Below the pieces are notes generated by a model. The model did not search any database, had not been told where the DNA came from, and was given only the letters and a program-made list of their open reading frames with translations. From the NCBI GenBank assembly GCA_003864495.1, contig ML133495.1, positions 857,294-921,293 of the forward strand: a DNA stretch of 64,000 nucleotides, read 5' to 3'. This stretch comes from Nemopilema nomurai. Lineage: Eukaryota > Cnidaria > Scyphozoa > Rhizostomeae > Rhizostomatidae. A program made the translations under genes and the position numbers. Numbering within the stretch: position 1 is the first letter of the stretch; each line of letters begins with the position of its first letter. Of this stretch, positions 24,648 to 37,137 are shown piece after piece.

Positions 24648-24692
24648 ACGAGGTTTTCGTTGGGTGGATAAATCCCTGAATCAGGGACGTTT
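24648..24692 (+). promoter_or_regulatory. 45-base conserved motif just upstream of CYP20A1
   Basis: This matches the reverse complement of 17192-17236 at 43 of 45 positions. It lies 69 bases upstream of the CYP20A1 start codon, so it is probably in the promoter or 5' UTR. A dyad (TCCCTGAATCAGGGA) lies inside. The regulatory role is inference from position; a repeat-element origin is equally possible. Confidence 0.45.
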
Positions 24693-24760
24693 CATTCCTG
24701 AAATTCGAGCATTCAGTTTATAGTGCTGATTCAAGAATTACGCAGCCACTTCTATAAAGA

Positions 24761-27700
24761 ATGAGGCAGTTGGTCAGCCATGTCTCAACCGATTATGCAG
24801 CTTTTGCTGTCACCGCCATCCTTGTATTGTTGTTCACGTTGGTCTACCTTTACCTGGTAGGTATGCCTAGTTTATGCCAATTTAAATGTTTGCTTAGCGA
24901 GGATTAATCATAGCTAGATTAACTGTTGGGTTCTTATATGGATTCGCATCACACGACAATACTAGCGCCAGGATTAGGGTTAGGGTTTTCTAACTAGCGC
25001 CATGAAGGTTACCAGTTGTAAACTAAGCTTATGTTTGCAGCAGCAAAATGCATATTTTCGTTTGCAATGCGATTTGCCAGGTATGCGACGCTTATGTGAC
25101 AGCCACACGTTGATACTCTGGTCTTGAGCAGACAGGCTCAAAATATGGGGCGTCCGTTTCAGTTAGAGTCTTCGATTCAATCTTCGAAAGTTTTGATTGT
25201 ATTCTACAACATTGTTTACAGAAAAAATTTATAAGAATGTAACAAAGTAGCTTCACACACCCACTTTCTATTTCTTCAGTTCTCATTTATTACTAACTTG
25301 ATTTAATAATTTGTAATGGGAACGAATGGCACCGATTCTCTTGGTTTTAAAGATTGTAGGTGACAGAAAGGCTGAATCAGAATTAAGCAATAAATTTTTG
25401 ACCCAGCTTTATGTCTTATTTGTATGTTCATTGTAGATTGACAAGAGAAGGAGCAGACTCTCCTGCCCAGGAGTTGAGCCAAGTCATCCTGAGTGAGTAT
25501 TGCGATTTTGTTACCATTAATGTCATTAAACCAACTAAACAATGAATTTTTGATTTGGCTGTGTTTGAAAAAATTATACATTTCCTTGCCCCCTTTTCTT
25601 CTGTTGATAATTTGAGAAAAATAAAATTAATTAACTTGGTGACTAAATTGAAAATTAACCTGAATGTTGTTTGTAGTTTTATATTAAGATAGCTATTCAA
25701 ACATTTTTTCTTTGCATTTAGTGAAGGAAATCTATCAGACATCAACAAAGCTGGGAGCTTCCATCAATTCTTGGTTGGTCTTCACAAAAGATTTGGCCCA
25801 GTCGCAAGTTTCTGGTGGGGCAAGCAACTGGTTATTAGTTTGGGGTCACCAAAAGTCTTCAAAGAAGTGTCAAGGCTATTCAATAGACCACGTATGTATA
25901 AAACCTGGCAAAATCAGATGATTTCTTTTCATTTATGTCAGGACTGTTATCATCTTTGGCACACCTGCTGGAATATCATGCACAGGATAAATACATTTTC
26001 TTTTTGAATTAACTACACCTGCTTATTTTTTTGAGATGCTTAGTCATCAAAATTTTTTGGAATTAGACACTCACATTGTACAATTTGGTTCAGTTTAAAA
26101 CAGCAAATGTGATTTTCACAAGATGTTTGCCTGTGAACTTCTGTACAGCTATTAAAGATGTTTTATTATGGCATTTGTGGTAATTTATTAGTTAATGCAT
26201 AAAGTGTCATTTGGAACTTTCATAGCATTGATATTCAAGATGTTTGAGCCATTGATCGGGAAACACAGCATTCAGTATGCTAATGAGGGCAGAGGACGAA
26301 AGATGAGACATGTATTAGATAGAAGCTTCAGTCATTCAGCAGTGAAGGAATATACTTCTGTTTTCAATGAGGTTTGTTTGCCTATGTTATTTTTAATATG
26401 AATGCAAGAATTTGAGAAGGGTTTGCTATGATGATACTTTTTTACGCGAATAATTTAATGTTTTTGAAATATCTCAACAATCAGGTTATTAAAATTTTAG
26501 AAAGGAACATTTCTTGCTATCTTGATATGCATCCCTTTGGATGATTGAGTGTAACATAAGATTTAGTATATCCCCTAAAAATGTCATCAATTTAACAAGG
26601 AACTTTGTAGCCCGTCTCTCTGCTTGGCACATTTCCTTCCAAATTTGTATTTATCATCGTCTGCTTTGATGCTCATTGATGCTAGTAGTTGTTAAATATT
26701 CTGAAAGGTTGGCAATGAAGTTATAAGGAAACTGAGGAAATGCAGCCCAGAGGAGCATATACCAGTCAGAGAATACATGTTAGCTGTCGCAGTAAAGGCT
26801 ATTATGTTGACATCATTTGGAGACTATTTCAAATCTGACAAGGAAATCATTGCATTTGAAAAAGCCTATAATGTTGTGAGTACCTTTAATGCTTGCTAAG
26901 TTGAAAATTATACTGTATCAGCTGCATAACCCTGTTATAGTTTATGATAACTTTTGGAGGAATCTATATAATACTGCAAATGAAGCCTTACATTTTTTCT
27001 TTGCCTCTAAGCTGTGCTGTAAACTAGCTATATGACCTGATTGAAAGTTGTTCCTTTTTTAACTGTAATTTTGAAGCTTTCAGTATTTAGTTTATCTGCC
27101 TATGAATTTACAATCAACCAATGATTGTATTGTAGTGTTGGTTTGACATGGAATCACGGCTATCAAATGGGCCTCCCCCTGAAGGAAGTGAACAAGAAAA
27201 GAATTTTCAAAAAGGTGCTTTTAGAATATAATAACCTGTCTTGTGATGAAGTAATTGAAGAAACTGAAACATTAAATTCTATGTTTTTAGTTATGTTAAC
27301 CTATGTAATTTTTCTTCTGCTCTTTTTATTGAAAAGCTTCCTGGTGTAAAAAGTTATTTCAAAAGACCATGGGAGAACTGCTGGGACCTTTCAATTGTGT
27401 TAAAAAATTTTGTTTTACATTTTCTAGCTTTGAAGGAGATGAAAGACATCACAAAGGCAATCGTTGCCAAAAGGTTGGATAAAAAAGATACAAAAAGTAA
27501 TATATTACTGGATGTTATCTTGGAAGATAAGGATCTTTTTCCGACAGATCAAATGGTATGTATCTTTCAACTTTAATCACTTTGGTTTGATATAAGATTG
27601 ATGGTTCAGAGTAAGAATTATTTGTACATTATTTGTACATCGCTCAAAAACACAAGCATCAGCTTTTTATTCTTAGTTACTCATAGTTTTTATTTTAATT

Positions 27701-30700
27701 TATCAGAAGTGCTGCATACCTTCATTGAAGTTTGTTTATTGGATATTTTTTACTATGCAGACACTCATGGCAAAAACAAACCTTGAGAAACAATAATTGT
27801 TGTTTTTGGGTACTAAATTGGCTGCCAGAAACATTATAAGAAACATTTTTTGAAATGGACTGGATTTTGTAACAGTCTTTTATATCAGTGGTTTTCAGTG
27901 AACAGTAATGTTTGATAGTGCTGGTGTTGCTCTTTTGTCATTGAAAACTTGGCTCAAGGCATTTCAGTTATAAGAGTAAAATTTAGAGGCAAGTGAGTGT
28001 TTTCAGCATGTTTTACACTACATGTATGCTAAGTTTCATGTTGATAATGGTCATAAAATGCATGATTCTATATTCCTCACCCTATATTCACTTTGTGGAC
28101 CAAGAAAAGGAGCTATTTCCTTAAGAATTTGCCTTTCTATTTCCAGGTCTTTGACAATGTCATAACATACATTGTAGGAGGGTTTCACACAACTGGAAAC
28201 GGTATGTTCATTAAAATTTTCTCATCTTATTCGAAGCGAGCCATCTGTTTTAAATGCAGTAAAATTATGCTGTATTCTTGCGTAATTTTATTGCAAACGA
28301 GTCTGTTGCCATGTCTTACTTTCCAAGCTCTGCTTCTATAAGGTAACAAATCTAAACATAAGTTAACTCTTTGTGTTTATTTTGTCTTTGCCCATAAATT
28401 AGCCAAATTATGGCAGGACAAATTGTGACCACAAGCCTTCTCGATCCCTTCTTTTCTTTGCGTCTTGCCTTCAGTCTCCGTGCTCATGACTGTTTCCTTC
28501 ATGTTAATGCTCGATAATTATTGAATTCCTCTTCTTGCGTTTAAAGGTACTTTTACTTTAGTTCCAAAGTACGTTGCCAAGAGCATCTTTTAAATGTATC
28601 AAACTTTTTCACCAAGCGCTCTACATTACCTCAGTTGGGTTTGCAGTAGCCAAAACGTGCGAACGGGCTTTAATCAAATACTCTGTTATCATTCCATTCT
28701 GCATAGTTCTCAACGGTCTGCCTTTTAGCCTTTCCTCTTCCCTCTTTTATCCCGTGTTTTGTGTGTGCCATGAACTCAATTTTATTTTAAACTGTTCGAC
28801 ACTTTGTGAAGTTTGATTTTTTGCTTTTTCTTAGTTCTAGCATGGGCAGTGTATTTCCTTTCCTTGCATCCCGAGTGTCAAGAAAAGCTGTTTGATGAGA
28901 TAAAATCTGTTGTAAAGGAAGATGAAACTGTCACAATGGATCATATGGATGAACTGCTGTATGTAAATGGGCTGTTATTTATTCAAAAAACACTCCTTTT
29001 CCTGCAAAACCGTGCGCGAGCCGCAATTATGTTTTTTATCTTTGGTATATAGGTGCCTCTCCCTTAACATATTTATTTGCACCTGTCGAAACCTTCTCGT
29101 TGACCCACAAAAAAGTGTTGTACTCATCTCATCGCCCTCCCTTTGCATAGAACAGATAGTAGAATAGTCACCTGAGCAAAGCATTGTCCAGTTCGAAACG
29201 AATCTTGCGTTGGAATGGACCCTCTCTCGCTTACCTCTGTCACACGCCTTACACCCAAACAGCGGTTATGAATTTATGCATTTCTATAGGTACACCAGGC
29301 AGGTGATCGATGAAACCCTCAGGGCTTCACTTCTTGCCCCGATTGCTGCCAGATATGCGGATTTCGATATGGTTATTGATGGACATGTTATACCTGCCAA
29401 GGTACGGGTGTTCACTTTGCTATTAAGTTGTTATCATTTTTGCACAACTAATCGGTGGTTTACGTTAATAGTTCCTCCAGACCCGCATCGCGTTGGCATC
29501 AGCTGTGTTACGATAAAAATGATAGTTTTCATTGCACACCATTTACCTTTTTCCACGGTCGCCCTTTTACTCACTCTTTGCCATTACCCTTCTAGCAACC
29601 AATTTCTTGGCACTAACCCTACATTACTACCTCTAGACCACTACTCTTCCACCAAGATCCCTACCTGCGCTCCAGGTCCCTCCTATTTCAGGTTGAGAGT
29701 CTGGAGTACAAGCAACCACTACCCTTCCTCCACTCCCATTATACAATTACCCCTCCACTGCTTTGACTTACTCTAGAATTATTCTCCTAACACTGACTGA
29801 TCAATCACCACCCCTATTATTCCCCATATTCAACCATGCGCTCCCTATCAACGCCACACGTAGCTTTGCTGTCTTCATCGCATTATCCCCCACAGCCACT
29901 ATAAGATGCAGTAGTGAGATATTGTTTTTTTTTTCAACTGCAGACCCCAATGGTCCTTTCTCTGGGTAACGTTTTGGAAGATCCAGAAATATGGTCGGAG
30001 CCTGCCAGGTATTGATTTGTTTTCAAATTTATTCATGAAACTCTTCAAATTTGTTTTAAACTGACCTAATTACCTGGCATATTCTTCCAATAGCAATCAA
30101 AATGAGACAAATGTTGCACTTGTTATAGCGATTAACTTGATTAGATTCTTTATGAGATGTAATAAAAAAGATTGACCCATCAACCCGGGGTCGTTTTTCT
30201 TGATTCCAAGTCATTTAAATTGTCTTTCGAAATTTTTTCAATGAAAAAATTGCAAAAACTTGCCAAAAATTAATTATTATTTTGCGAGATGACATTATGG
30301 CAATGACTTTAAGTCTATTTCCCGTTCAATTCAGAATATTTTCTCGCAGCCCCCCTGTACATCGAGTCAAGCATTGTGCATTCTACATGGGAGCACCGCT
30401 GCAAGCTTGCGCGTCCTACAGGCCTAGATTTCCATGCTCCTCTCATTGTAACTGTTTTCCCAGGCACGCAAGAACTGTTGTCAAATTCAGCTCACTAATA
30501 CGCTTGGCTGCCGCAAATTAGCATTCTACAGTACCTGCGCTTGCGAATGTGATTCAAATTCTTGCTAGCCATTCTTTAGCGTCTATTTTAACTCAAAATT
30601 TTACTCGAATATTCCTTAACATAAAGTTCCCGCATTTTGGTTTAACTTTGGTTCGGGAAATGTTATTTTCATTTGCTAAAGCAATATTAAATTTTCCCAC

Positions 30701-31017
30701 TAACGTTGACTACTTTTCTTCCACCCCATACAGTTTTTAATGGAAAGCCTTCATTCCCTTTCTGCAGATTCGACCCTGAAAGGTTCAGCCCAGAAAACAG
30801 GAAAGGGCTGGAGCCTTTTGCGTTTGAACCATTTGGTTTCGCTGGTAAACGGAAATGTCCAGGATACAGATTCGCTTATTTCGAGTCAACTGTTGTTCTG
30901 GCCAAGCTAGTGAAAAATTTCAAGTTCAAATTGGTATCTGACAAGAAAGTCTCAAAAGAATACGGATTAGTCACACAGCTAACTGATTTGTGGGTGACCG
31001 TGGAGAAGCGCGCTTAG
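24761..31017 (+). CDS. CYP20A1: Cytochrome P450, CYP20A1 family, 12 exons, 482 residues
   Basis: Membrane-anchored heme-thiolate monooxygenase of the orphan CYP20 family. Exons: 24761-24856, 25437-25492, 25722-25891, 26226-26371, 26708-26875, 27136-27214, 27428-27555, 28147-28201, 28835-28958, 29290-29401, 29944-30008, 30768-31017; all have GT-AG junctions and the phases close exactly (1449 bases). Visible elements: N-terminal hydrophobic anchor (residues 12-32), the family block GNLSDINKAGSFHQFL followed by GPVASFWWGKQLVISLG, an I-helix with GGFHTTGN (292-299), K-helix ETLR (349-352), PERF (403-406), and the heme loop GKRKCPGYR with ligand Cys430. Human CYP20A1 is 462 residues, so the length fits. 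The substrate is unknown for the family. Alignment to human CYP20A1 is from memory but recognisable throughout. Confidence 0.93.
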
Positions 31018-33793
31018 GCCAGCCCAATGTTCTTTCCAATGTTGAAAGGAGCAGAAAAGGACGGACAGATCAAACGAAGCAAACATCGCCGGTTTCCCCA
31101 AATTGTTCACTTCTTCCAAAGTCGTGGGTTAGACTGTTTTCATTGCTAAAGCTAGTGGTAACATAATTTAATCCATAAGTGTCTTTTACTTGGCTAAACC
31201 TTTTGGCTTTAATCTAATTATTTTAATGATTCTTGAATTATCTTGCTGAGCTGTCGAGAAGCTTTGTGGACTTTTTTCGAGTCATCCTGCAAAAAGGCTG
31301 CAGCAACAAACGAAGGAGTCGATGGGCAACAGTCTAATACCTTTTTAGAATGGAAATTAACTGTAGCGGGATTGAATTTTTCTTATTTTCGTTGATTCAC
31401 ACAAACTGACAACCTTTCAGTACGCATGATAGGGTGATTATTTGGCGTCACACTTAAAAAGCATCTGTCGAAAAGCAATAGGTGCTCAATAAACATGACC
31501 TCTCGCATCCTAGCACATCATCAACACTGCTAAGCCAGTTGCGAGAAACGTTACCAAAACTTGTTTTTCATTTAAAACAACTTTTATTTCAATTGCAAAA
31601 TGATTGGCAAAAGAGTAGTGTCTCCAGGCTTTTCCCCTGCGTTCGTATTTTCCGGAGTCCAGAGTACAATCTTAGAGGACAAAATGCTACAATCTTTGAT
31701 AATGTGATCTCGCATATGATCCCGCTAAAGGGAACGGTAGGAATTGATCATGGGTGCAATCATATCCCCAAGTCATCAAAGTTTCTTTGAAGTTCAACCT
31801 TTTGGCGATCCCCCCAGGATCTTGTATCTTTTTGTTCAGAGCAAAGATTTTCTCTTAGTTATCGCAAAGCGTTTCTTATAATGTCTTTTCCGTTGCCTAC
31901 CCTACATTACCAGCTGTCTTTTCAGGGAGATTTTGTCTTCTAAAGTGTAGTATATAGGAGTGTAGTGAATTTGATGTGAATGGGGAGAAAAACAGGCGTT
32001 CATTTGAAATACCACTCATGATGTAGCGACTAGCACCCGTAGGAATATGACACTCTTGCACGGCAAAATCTTTTAGAATTTGGAACATATAGACTGTTCG
32101 ACTTTCGTGAATTTCAAAGATCCAACCCTGAAAACGTTGTCGATGTTTTGGACTTTCAGGTACAAACTGTGAAAATCTTACAAGCTGATCACTGCAGCAT
32201 CACTGGAGCACTTCGCTCGACCAAAGTTTTGTTTGTGTCGTTTTGCACAGGAAGTTCCCTAGTTTGCAAATAGCTTTAGGCTCTTCATTTAAATGCGAGA
32301 CGCAGACGATGTCACTTTGTGCTGTAGTGCAATAATATTTTATCTGAAGGGTTTTTGTATTTCTATGTTGTCTGTTTTTGATGTCCTTGTATTGGAATTT
32401 TCCCCATGTACTGACATTTTGTAAGGCTCTGTAGATGCAAAGTACTTGCTGCTTTTAGTAGATTTCATGAAAAAGGATTGAATATATTAGTAAACTTGAG
32501 AATGTTACTAAAGCATTGTAACTGAATCAGATGAAAGCTGTCAACTGAATGGTGCCAAGTGTAACATTCAGAGTTTGGCAGAGATGATTCCAAGAAGGGA
32601 CAACTGGACAGACATTATATAATTAATATTTCCCACAGTTCAATTGCTAAAGCTAAAATTGACTTAAAAGCAATATTAAAGAAGTATGTAAGCCTTAAAT
32701 CACATACTAAAAATTGCTACCAATTACATAAGCAAAAGGCCTACGTGAGCAAGCTTGCTTTATGCTGACTGCTGTAACTTTTCAGGAGCATCGCGCTACA
32801 GTCCTGCTATAAAGGAGAGCAAGTGTAGAAGATAGAGCGGTTTATAAATGTAGGATAAACTGTAAAGCGGTTTATAAGAACATGTCTTGCCCTAACTGTT
32901 TCTATGGGCTCAACGTAAACAAAGATGGCGAGAGAACCCGTTCATTGATCCACATAGTGAAGCCTGACTAAGTGGTTTTAAATAGAAACTTATTCTTGTG
33001 AACAGTGTTTTGTGGCACAAAACTGCACAATGGCTAGAAATAGCGGAACCTTTTTTGAGGACTTTGAACCAGTTTTGACAGTATCGCTCTATGCAAGTTA
33101 CAGTTGTTGCTGAAAGAAGTGTGTTCTCTCTTAAATATAATGATCGAGGCCTGTCGCTACCCAACTTGTCCATGCTGGCCTATTTTCCCAATGGCTCGCT
33201 TAGAAACTGCTCCAGGGACTTGTGCACGACAGTGTTGAGACACAGCGCCGCAAAAGACCTCAAGCATAATACGAGCGTCTTCAAATACATGACATTCATC
33301 ATTCATGGAAACGTTGCACTTATTTCCAATAACAATATCGTGCTCACTTTACAATAAGCAATAGTTTGCTGGCTTTACAGTCGTTTTTGAATTCTGGGTA
33401 TTTTAGTGCAACGAGTCTAATTTGAAGTGGAATCCTGATCAGAAAGAGCTTTCTGAATAGAACTTGGATAACTTGTTCTAAAAAATTTGCATTCCATTTC
33501 CATGAATTGAAGCTGTCGGCTTTCTTTTCTGCACTTATGCTCGGGTAAAACTGACAATGATTTACTGGTAAAGAATGAAGGAAACCTAAAAACAAGGTAA
33601 ATTATTAATGTCGGGCTTTGTATAAAATAAAAAGTGTACTTTGTTAACATGTATATGAAATTAGGCGTACAAAAACATCAGGCAGAATCATGCAAAAATT
33701 TGCATGTTTGATAGTCATAAAATGTTTGTAACTTCTAGGTTTTAAACTGTGGCTTCAGGTATACCTTATCCTGTGGTAGAGGGTCGTATTGTC
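31018..33793. other. Downstream region of CYP20A1, no gene seen
   Basis: Likely contains the CYP20A1 3' UTR. Short ORFs at 31482-31790 and 33091-33357 show no recognisable domain and overlap nothing conserved. The rest is AT-rich and featureless by eye. Confidence 0.4.
31488..31493 (+). terminator. Candidate AATAAA poly(A) signal
   Basis: First canonical AATAAA found downstream of the CYP20A1 stop, about 470 bases away. A 3' UTR of that length is plausible. Position is the only support. Confidence 0.25.
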
Positions 33794-34398
33794 CAGGCCC
33801 GTAGCCATGGGGTGGCATGGGGTGGCACCCCGGATGCAATTAGAGCCAATTGTTTGCCACCCCCAGAAATTTTTTTGAATACTCGACATCTGGGCTTTTA
33901 GGTAACAATGCTTAAAAGCGCAACTATTAATCTGAAAAATAACTTATCAATACCTCACAGATATACTGCTATGAAATAACGGAAATAAGTTGGGCTAAAT
34001 GCAAGCTGCCCTATTTTAACTGCCGAATAAAATGTAACTGCCCTATTATTAGTGCAAACTACCAACTATTTATGAAAATACAATTTTTACCAGAGCCGTC
34101 AGAATAAAATTTGTGGGCTGCCCATTGCATTCCCTCTCATTCAGTACACCGTTATAAAGGAAACAAACTAAAGTTTGACGATTCTGGCCTGTTTACAGTT
34201 GTTGCTAATTACAGATGCTACAATTACAGTACAACCGTCTCCATTCTATGCTTTGTTTTGTTTAAAAGAAGCTTTAGATTCGCTGGACTGTATTTTAAAT
34301 TCTGTTTTGTTGTTTAGCCTAATCCCCTCCCCCCTCCGAAAAATTGACTTTATTGGAAATTTTGCCACCCCGGTTGCAAATACCTCGCTACGGGCCTG
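33794..34398. mobile_element. Non-autonomous hAT-like MITE, 605 bp
   Basis: Perfect 12-base terminal inverted repeats: CAGGCCCGTAGC at the left and its complement GCTACGGGCCTG at the right. The subterminal word GGGGTGGCA is also shared in inverted orientation. The flanks carry an eight-base candidate target-site duplication with six matches (GTATTGTC at 33786-33793, CCATTGTC at 34399-34406). CA-starting TIRs with 8-bp duplications fit the hAT superfamily. The interior has no transposase. Confidence 0.8.
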
Positions 34399-34730
34399 CC
34401 ATTGTCAGTACAGCTTTCCAATCTGAAAGAGTGCCAAATTTTCTGAGCATTTGGCAAAGTCTATTTATTTCGTAGCTGTGGCTGACCCTCTGTATTTTGG
34501 TGTATAACGATGGTGATGCACATAGTAAAAACGATCCTTCCAAGATAAAGCATTGATCCAATTTCATGCATCCCATGACCAGAGTATATCATCTCCTTGA
34601 TCAAAGTGCGAAGATTGTAAGCGACATTACTATACCACCCGCAGGGAGGCATCGGTAGAAGCTCCAGCTCTGCAGTGGTTGCAAATTCGGCCGCACGTGA
34701 GGGCCCGGTTCCAGTTAGCCGTCCGTCGAG
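34399..34730. other. Short upstream region of the lectin mosaic gene
   Basis: About 330 bases between the MITE and the first ATG; presumably promoter and 5' UTR. The last 100 bases are CpG-richer than the surroundings. An ORF on the minus strand here (to 34796) overlaps the first exon and looks spurious. Confidence 0.45.
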
Positions 34731-37137
34731 ATGCTGCGAACATGTCTGGTGGCTCTGTTGTTTGCGAGTAAGTGTAGCACCTTTGTTTTTCATCATTCAT
34801 GCAGCTTTTTTCTCTTGCGAAGGTGAAATGTTGATGGTTTCACAGTTTTTTATGAATGTTTTGTGGACAAGGCCTAGCTCTTGTCTCCTGCAGCGAGTTG
34901 GTCAGGCATCAAAATTATTAAAGGTTGATGCTTCAATATAGATTTCAAAGGCACATCCGATATTCGACCGGGGATTCCTTGGAACGTTCCTTTTAAAAAA
35001 CCTGCAATGAATTTACGTTTTATCAGAGGTTAAGGCTAATATCAGCGATAATTGCTTGGCAAGTGATCTCATTTTTCTCATTATCTTGACCGTGATGGTC
35101 GGAAAGAATTAAACTAAAAGTTTCTCATTGGCCCTTTGGGTCTTCGCCATTTCAAGCTTCACCGTTTCTACCCAGAACAAAGCTGATACTATCAACTAAT
35201 ATAAACGACCTTCTGAAATTTTTCGCAATGTTGGGATACCTTTGGAAGTGAGCCTAGCTGTTTGAGCGGTTGTCGTAAATATCTCCCAGTTGTTTTCAAT
35301 AAAACGTTAGACAAGCATTAAGATTTTGTCAATGGATAATCCTTGGAATCCGTTTGAATTTGTTTTCAACGCATTTTATCATTTGTCAGCAATGGTGGAA
35401 AATTCAAAGTTTTTGCCCTTATATTTGACGCTTTACTTATGGCACAGTCGTGAAAATAGCACATTTGTAAGTTGTTTATGGTGTGAGTTCTAGCCTAGGA
35501 TTTCAAAGGCGCGATTTCATTTGAGTCCTGATTTTTTTAATGAAGGAACCTTAATAGCTTATTGTATTACTCGAAAACTACAAGAGGACCAAACTTAAGT
35601 CACATTCCACACTGGATTGTCACATGACCGCAAAGTTGCTGCCTGTACAGGATTTGAAAGGGTTTGATGAAGTGTCAGCAGTCTTGATGACAGAAATTAT
35701 GCAATTGCACTGAAGGCAGTTTATAAGATAAATTCCTGAAAAATGAGTATAAACTTCAGTCTTTTTGAAAACACATTGTCAGATCAAAGCCTGCAAAGTG
35801 GTTATTTGGAGGATTTAGAAATGCTCTTGTTTTTATATTTTCTCACCTGTGGATGGATTGAGAACCTGTTAATCTGAAAATTTCTAATAAATTATTAAAA
35901 TTTAGACTGAAATTTTTTGGATTGTCATTTCTTGGAATCAAAATTAATTCATAAAATCAAATATCCAGGAAATCAAAGTAGGTTTTTTTTAATATTAGGT
36001 TTCAGCTTGTCTCTGATTGTCAACACAAAAACAGTTCTTATCAATTAGTAATGATTCAATAACTTCAATTGTGCTTCATGGATCACAGTAACTTGATTAT
36101 GTTAAAGCATGAAATCCCATAATGCAACACAAATATATTGTATAGATTTTCAGTGTTTTGAAAAATCTAAAATGTTTGATAATTTTTCCTTCAAGGTTTA
36201 GTTTGTGGAGAATGTCCTACAGGATGGTTCATCAGTGGGCAGTTCTGTTATCATTTTCATGATATCACATACTCAACGAGTGGAATGAATTGGAATGACT
36301 CAAGACTTGCATGTCAGAGGTATGGAGGGGACTTGATAGTTATAAGAAATAGTTCAGAACAGCAATTTATTGCTAGCAAGATGACTGCAGCTCGAAGGAG
36401 ACAACACTATTGGATTGGGCTCACAGATGCTGCAAATGAATGTAAGTATACCTCTTCAGTACAGGCTTTCCCAAAGAAGGCACACTGCTCTTGAAAATTA
36501 AGGAAGGGTACTTGACATGATTATGGTTAATTTCTAGCTCAAAGTGTCTTTTTTACATCAACCCCTTTATCAATTTTGCTGCACATTCCCATATTTTGTT
36601 GCATACAGACTAGATCAGATTCTTGTTGGTTTTTTCAAAGCTATCCTTTGTCTAATTTAACTTCTGAATGCCCAAATTGAGAAAGGGAGGCTTCAGTCTC
36701 ATGTCCAAGCCAGAGGTCAGTGTCTAAAAGTCTGCCCTCAACTTGATTTTGGAAAACACAAGCAAACAATGAGCATCGTCCATCTCTAGTAGGATGAATT
36801 TCATCAAGGAAGTTATATCTACTAAATCTTTTGGCAATTCCTTGATGCCTAGAAATTGATGAAACTTGCTTAAAAACTATCAAAATAATGTTTTACAGAC
36901 TGAATCTGCTTATCGTGCTGAGCTTTGATCAATTGTTTTGTTTTCAATAATCTCTAGCAAACTTTGTGTGGATTGATGGAACACCCTTGGCAGCAACTGG
37001 TAGTCACTGGAAAGTTGCAACTGGAGAGCCAAACAATTGGGGTGGAAACGAGGACTGCGCTGAATTGCATGACACTGGCTTGTGGAATGACAACCAATGT
37101 AGCAGAGAATTTGGTTTCATTTGCCAGAAGCGAAAAG
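34731..37137 (+). other. Lectin mosaic exons 1-3: signal peptide and CTLD1 (EPN type)
   Basis: Exons 34731-34767, 36196-36441 and 36958-37137. The start ATG opens MLRTCLVALLFASLVCG, a clean signal peptide, and the mature protein begins with CTLD1 (ECPTGWF...FCYHF). CTLD1 has the WIGL core, an EPN motif (GEPNNWGGNEDC) and WND (LWNDNQC), the set that binds calcium and mannose-type sugars in known C-type lectins. The introns are large (1.4 kb and 0.5 kb). Confidence 0.88.

Noticed and set aside
29210..29776. 188-residue ORF overlapping CYP20A1 exon 10
   Set aside because: Only 29290-29401 matches the P450; the rest reads through an acceptor and a donor into introns.
34461..34796. 111-residue minus-strand ORF over the lectin gene start
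   Set aside because: No domain; it overlaps the first coding exon and promoter of the plus-strand gene in antisense.
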